From contig NZ_JANADO010000001.1 in assembly GCF_024199845.1 (NCBI RefSeq), positions 8,668,001 to 8,732,000 on the forward strand: a stretch of DNA of 64,000 nt, written 5' to 3'. A program made the translations under genes and the position numbers. The stretch is from Bradyrhizobium sp. CCGB12. GTDB taxonomy: Bacteria > Pseudomonadota > Alphaproteobacteria > Rhizobiales > Xanthobacteraceae. Each line of letters begins with the position of its first letter. The first letter of the stretch is position 1. The notes under the pieces were generated by a model. It had not been told where the DNA came from. It searched no databases and saw only the letters and a program-made list of their open reading frames with translations. Shown here one piece after another: positions 61,418 through 64,000 of the stretch.

Positions 61418-62557
61418 TTAGCGGTGTCTATGTATGTTGAGGCCGATTTCCAGCCATTGGCTGTATCTCGACATGGCGAAGCAGAAGACGAAGTAGATCA
61501 GACCGGCAAAGACGTAGGTCTCGACACCGAATCCCTGCCAGGCTGGTTCGGCGACGGCGACCTGCGCCGAATGCAAAAGGTCGTAGAGACCGATGATCAG
61601 GACCAGTGAGGTGTCCTTGAAGAATCCGATGAAGTTGTTCACGAGCGGCGGAATGACGGTTCGCAAGGCCTGCGGAAGTACAATCCGTTTCGAAGTCTGC
61701 CAATAGGAAAGGCCCAATACGTAGGCAGCCTCATACTGCCCTTTCGGAAGCGCTTGTAGGCCGGCGCGCACGACTTCCGCGAGATATGCAGCGAAGAAAA
61801 GGATGATGGCGATCTGGGCCCGAAGAAGCTTGTCGAGATTGACGCCTTCGGGCATCAGCATCGGGAACATTACGCTTGCCATGAAAAGGAGGGTGATCAG
61901 AGGGACGCCGCGAACGACTTCGACATAGGCCACGCAGAGCCATTTGATGAATGGGAGGTCCGAGCGACGGCCGAGCGCTACGAAAACTGACAACGGAAAT
62001 GCGATCGCGACCCCGATAGTCGCAATGATAAGAGTGAGTGCCAGACCGCCCCAGTTAGCTTGAGAAACGAATGTAAGCCCGAAAACGCCTCCCCACATGA
62101 GCAGTCCAATCAGTAGGAGCGTAGCTACCCACAGTGCCGCGAGTTCGATACGCCAGAACTGTTTCATCGCAGAAACGACGAACAATCCGACGAAGAGCGC
62201 GGCAACGATGGCTGGTCGCCATTGCTGCTCGAAGGGATATGTGCCGAAAAGGATGAAGCGGTACTTCTCCCCGATGACTGCCCAGCAAGCCCCACTTCCT
62301 AACGCTCTGCAGCTATCGGTGATGGGCCCCTGTGGACCGGCCGGAACGGTCCAGACAGCGTTCACAACTGCCCAATTGAACAGCGAGATGCCGGCCTTCG
62401 CCATGACCGCCAGCAAGATCAAGGTAGTGAGCGAGGAAAGCCAGGAGTAGAAGAGGTTCTCTCGCGCCCAAGCGAAGAAGCCGCCACCAATCAATTCCGG
62501 ACGTTCGCGTGCTTCGATCAGTGTTGGGTTGACGACGTGTTCGACGAAGGCGGCCAT
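61418..62557 (-). CDS. aapM: Amino-acid ABC transporter permease AapM-like
   Basis: 379 residues with about eight membrane segments. The permease domain has GGLALTLIIATIGVAIAFP, the EAA-type loop (YEAAYVLGLSYWQTSKRIVL) and PPLVNNFIGFFKDTSLV. The long N-terminal part with WAVIGEKYRFILFGTYPF is typical of AapM. It pairs with AapQ as the transmembrane channel. Its ATG starts one base past the aapQ stop. Confidence 0.9.
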   Translation of the reverse strand: MAAFVEHVVNPTLIEARERPELIGGGFFAWARENLFYSWLSSLTTLILLAVMAKAGISLFNWAVVNAVWTVPAGPQGPITDSCRALGSGACWAVIGEKYRFILFGTYPFEQQWRPAIVAALFVGLFVVSAMKQFWRIELAALWVATLLLIGLLMWGGVFGLTFVSQANWGGLALTLIIATIGVAIAFPLSVFVALGRRSDLPFIKWLCVAYVEVVRGVPLITLLFMASVMFPMLMPEGVNLDKLLRAQIAIILFFAAYLAEVVRAGLQALPKGQYEAAYVLGLSYWQTSKRIVLPQALRTVIPPLVNNFIGFFKDTSLVLIIGLYDLLHSAQVAVAEPAWQGFGVETYVFAGLIYFVFCFAMSRYSQWLEIGLNIHRHR

Positions 62558-62558
62558 G

Positions 62559-63758
62559 TCAGCGCTCCACCAATGCCACGCGGGCGTTGTAGACGTTCAT
62601 CATAAGGCTGATCGAAAGGCTGATCGTCAGGTAGACAGCCATGATGATGCCCACCAGCTCGATGGACTGACCTGTTTGATTCATCGAAGTCGTAGCGATA
62701 GACACAATATCTTGGTAACCGATCGCGACGGCGAGCGAGGATCCTTTAGTCACGTTGAGATACTGGCTTGTCAACGGAGGCACAATGACACGCAAGGCCT
62801 GCGGGAACACGATCCATGTCAGAATGCTTTTTGGATGGAGCCCGAGGGCGCGCGCCGCTTCCTGCTGTCCGCGGCCCACGGATACGAGACCCGATCGGAC
62901 GATTTCGGCGATGAACGCGGCATTGTAAACGACGAGGCCTACAAGAAGCGCGAAGAATTCGGGAGACACGGTGATCCCGCCCCGAATATTGAAGCCCTTC
63001 GGCTGAGGAATATCGATGATTACGGATGCGCCGAGCGATAATCCGACGACGAGCGGGATGATGACCAAGAGCGTGATGACTACTGGCCAGAACGATCTTG
63101 CTCGCCCGTCCTCCAGCTGCTTGCGCGACGCTCTCTTGGCGTACAGCGTCGTTGCCAGCAGGCCGATAACAAAGGCGAGTAGTATCCAACTATGCGCGGC
63201 TTGCCAATCCACAACGGGAAAGCTCAATCCACGATTCGACAGAAAAACACCCGCGATGGGATTTAGGGCCTGCCGCACTGGTGGCAGTTTCTGAAGGATG
63301 GTGTACCAAAGAAAGAGCTGAAGCAGGAGCGGGACGTCTCGGAATAGATCGACGTAAATGGAAGCCAGCTTGGCGAGCAGCCAGTTTTTCGAAATGCGCG
63401 CGACGCCGATCGCGGTGCCAAGAATGGTCGCGAGAATGATACTCCAGAACGCCACCCACAGCGTATTGAGCGTCCCTACAAGAAGCGCACGGAAATAGCT
63501 ATCGGCTGGCGTATAAGCGATCAAGTGTTCTGCAATAGGCAAACCCGCTTCACGAGTAAGGAACCCGAAACCCGAGGAGATGTTGCGCGCAGCGAGGTTG
63601 TGCTGGAGGTTGCTGGCGAGCCAGAAGACGCCTCCAAACAAGGCCACCGCTGCGAGCGCTTGCCAAGCAAATCTACGAACGGCAACGTTGGAAACAAATG
63701 TACCCAGCGTTGTTCTCCGGCGATTGTGCGCTTGTATGCCGTCGTTGAGTGCCGTCAT
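62559..63758 (-). CDS. aapQ: Amino-acid ABC transporter permease AapQ-like
   Basis: 399 residues with about eight membrane segments. SYFRALLVGTLNTLWVAFW starts the permease core; the EAA loop is QQEAARALGLHPKSILTWIV, followed by PPLTSQYLNVTKGSSLAVAIGYQD. FRDVPLLLQLFLWY is typical of AapQ. Works with AapM, AapP and the binding protein encoded just upstream. A strong hairpin separates it from aapJ. Confidence 0.9.
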   Translation of the reverse strand: MTALNDGIQAHNRRRTTLGTFVSNVAVRRFAWQALAAVALFGGVFWLASNLQHNLAARNISSGFGFLTREAGLPIAEHLIAYTPADSYFRALLVGTLNTLWVAFWSIILATILGTAIGVARISKNWLLAKLASIYVDLFRDVPLLLQLFLWYTILQKLPPVRQALNPIAGVFLSNRGLSFPVVDWQAAHSWILLAFVIGLLATTLYAKRASRKQLEDGRARSFWPVVITLLVIIPLVVGLSLGASVIIDIPQPKGFNIRGGITVSPEFFALLVGLVVYNAAFIAEIVRSGLVSVGRGQQEAARALGLHPKSILTWIVFPQALRVIVPPLTSQYLNVTKGSSLAVAIGYQDIVSIATTSMNQTGQSIELVGIIMAVYLTISLSISLMMNVYNARVALVER

Positions 63759-63812
63759 GTCGCTCTGCCACGAACTGGGATAAGTGAGTCAAATCGAGGA
63801 TGCGTCTCCTAG

Positions 63813-63845
63813 GGGAAGGCGAGCGGCGGTCCCGCTCGCCTTCCC
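63813..63845 (-). terminator. 14-bp hairpin between aapJ and aapQ
   Basis: gggaaggcgagcgg (63813-63826) pairs perfectly with ccgctcgccttccc (63832-63845) around a 5-nt loop. It lies just after the aapJ stop in transcript order. With no long U-tract it may act as a partial terminator or mRNA stabiliser that keeps binding-protein levels above those of the permeases, a common arrangement in ABC operons. Confidence 0.7.
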
Positions 63846-63852
63846 TCACGAG

Positions 63853-64000
63853 CTAACGCATCGGGGGAGCGTATTGAATACCGCCATCCTTCAGGAGGCG
63901 ATTCACGCCACGCTTAATGCCCAGGCCGGCGACGCTACGGTCCCACAGCTCGGCGGTGTTGCCGACAGCCTTGATCACATTGGCAGCCCATTGCGCATCG
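63853..64000 (-). CDS. aapJ: Amino-acid-binding periplasmic protein AapJ-like (C-terminal end only)
   Basis: Only the last 48 residues lie in the window. DAQWAANVIKAVGNTAELWD, then RSVAGLGIKRGVNRLLKDGG and the end IQYAPPMR match the C-terminus of AapJ-type binding proteins (usual end NRLWxxGGLxYAPPLR). It is the first gene of the operon and captures polar amino acids in the periplasm for AapQ/M/P. Confidence 0.85.
   Translation of the reverse strand, partial: DAQWAANVIKAVGNTAELWDRSVAGLGIKRGVNRLLKDGGIQYAPPMR

Overview
The window reads as chromosomal DNA of a Rhizobiales (Hyphomicrobiales) alphaproteobacterium, most likely from the Bradyrhizobium/Rhodopseudomonas group. The reasons are high GC, an aap-type general amino-acid ABC transporter at the right end, and a trb/traG/rlx conjugation backbone of the kind found in rhizobial integrative and conjugative elements (ICEs). 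The assignment is inferred from gene content only. No integrase, tRNA attachment site, rRNA, tRNA or CRISPR array was seen, so the ICE ends are not defined.

Left part, 1-20.9 kb: a defence-rich accessory island. It starts with a >1460-residue Avs-like protein (QxK-type nuclease domain followed by a STAND NTPase) that runs off the left edge and has a DUF4238 gene just upstream. Next come an XRE/ImmA protease gene paired with an unknown ORF, a DUF2971 gene, a Gabija-like OLD-nuclease/UvrD-helicase pair (8697-11889), a DUF5623 gene, a DnaQ-type exonuclease and a frame-damaged SRAP gene. A compact same-strand cassette of three genes follows: a PLP aminotransferase, a nucleoside-phosphorylase-like protein with a large N-terminal helical extension, and a JmjC-like oxygenase (15782-19861). 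I know of no named system with this composition, and it is my main candidate for something new. A membrane-anchored PLD-like protein lies convergent to it.

Middle part, 21-36.9 kb: the ICE maintenance and establishment module. It holds a 5'-damaged nuclease (SNase), ArdC antirestriction protein, ParB-like protein, a giant methyltransferase/strawberry-notch helicase fusion, a toprim protein, DUF2493, a membrane protein, DUF736, DUF2285 proteins, an AlpA-like HTH and a RepA initiator with three iterons directly downstream. Two similar leaders before ardC and parB fold into the same hairpin with pairing-preserving differences. Several decay products are visible: an inverted DUF736 fragment, a frameshifted XRE gene and a DUF6499/DUF2285 gene with a stop and a frameshift.

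37-56.5 kb: an IS110 copy killed by an in-frame TGA occupies the interval where related elements usually carry parA. Then come DUF2840, traF, a lytic transglycosylase, the relaxase, traG, a CopG-like gene and the full trbBCDEJKLFGI-DUF2274 operon. An MFS transporter gene flanked by 26-bp direct repeats is inserted between copG and trbB.

56.5-64 kb: a decayed LysR gene, a diaminopropionate ammonia-lyase, a diaminopimelate-epimerase fragment, a 616-bp element bounded by 20-bp inverted repeats that abuts the stop codon of aapP, and the aapP-M-Q-J transporter genes on the minus strand (aapJ truncated by the window edge).

How the parts fit: the trb/traG/relaxase genes would build a P-type type IV secretion system that transfers the element; RepA and its iterons would replicate the excised form; ArdC and related genes would help it establish in a recipient; and the left-hand island would be cargo that protects the host from phage or rival elements. 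The right end is amino-acid uptake and catabolism with clear signs of rearrangement.
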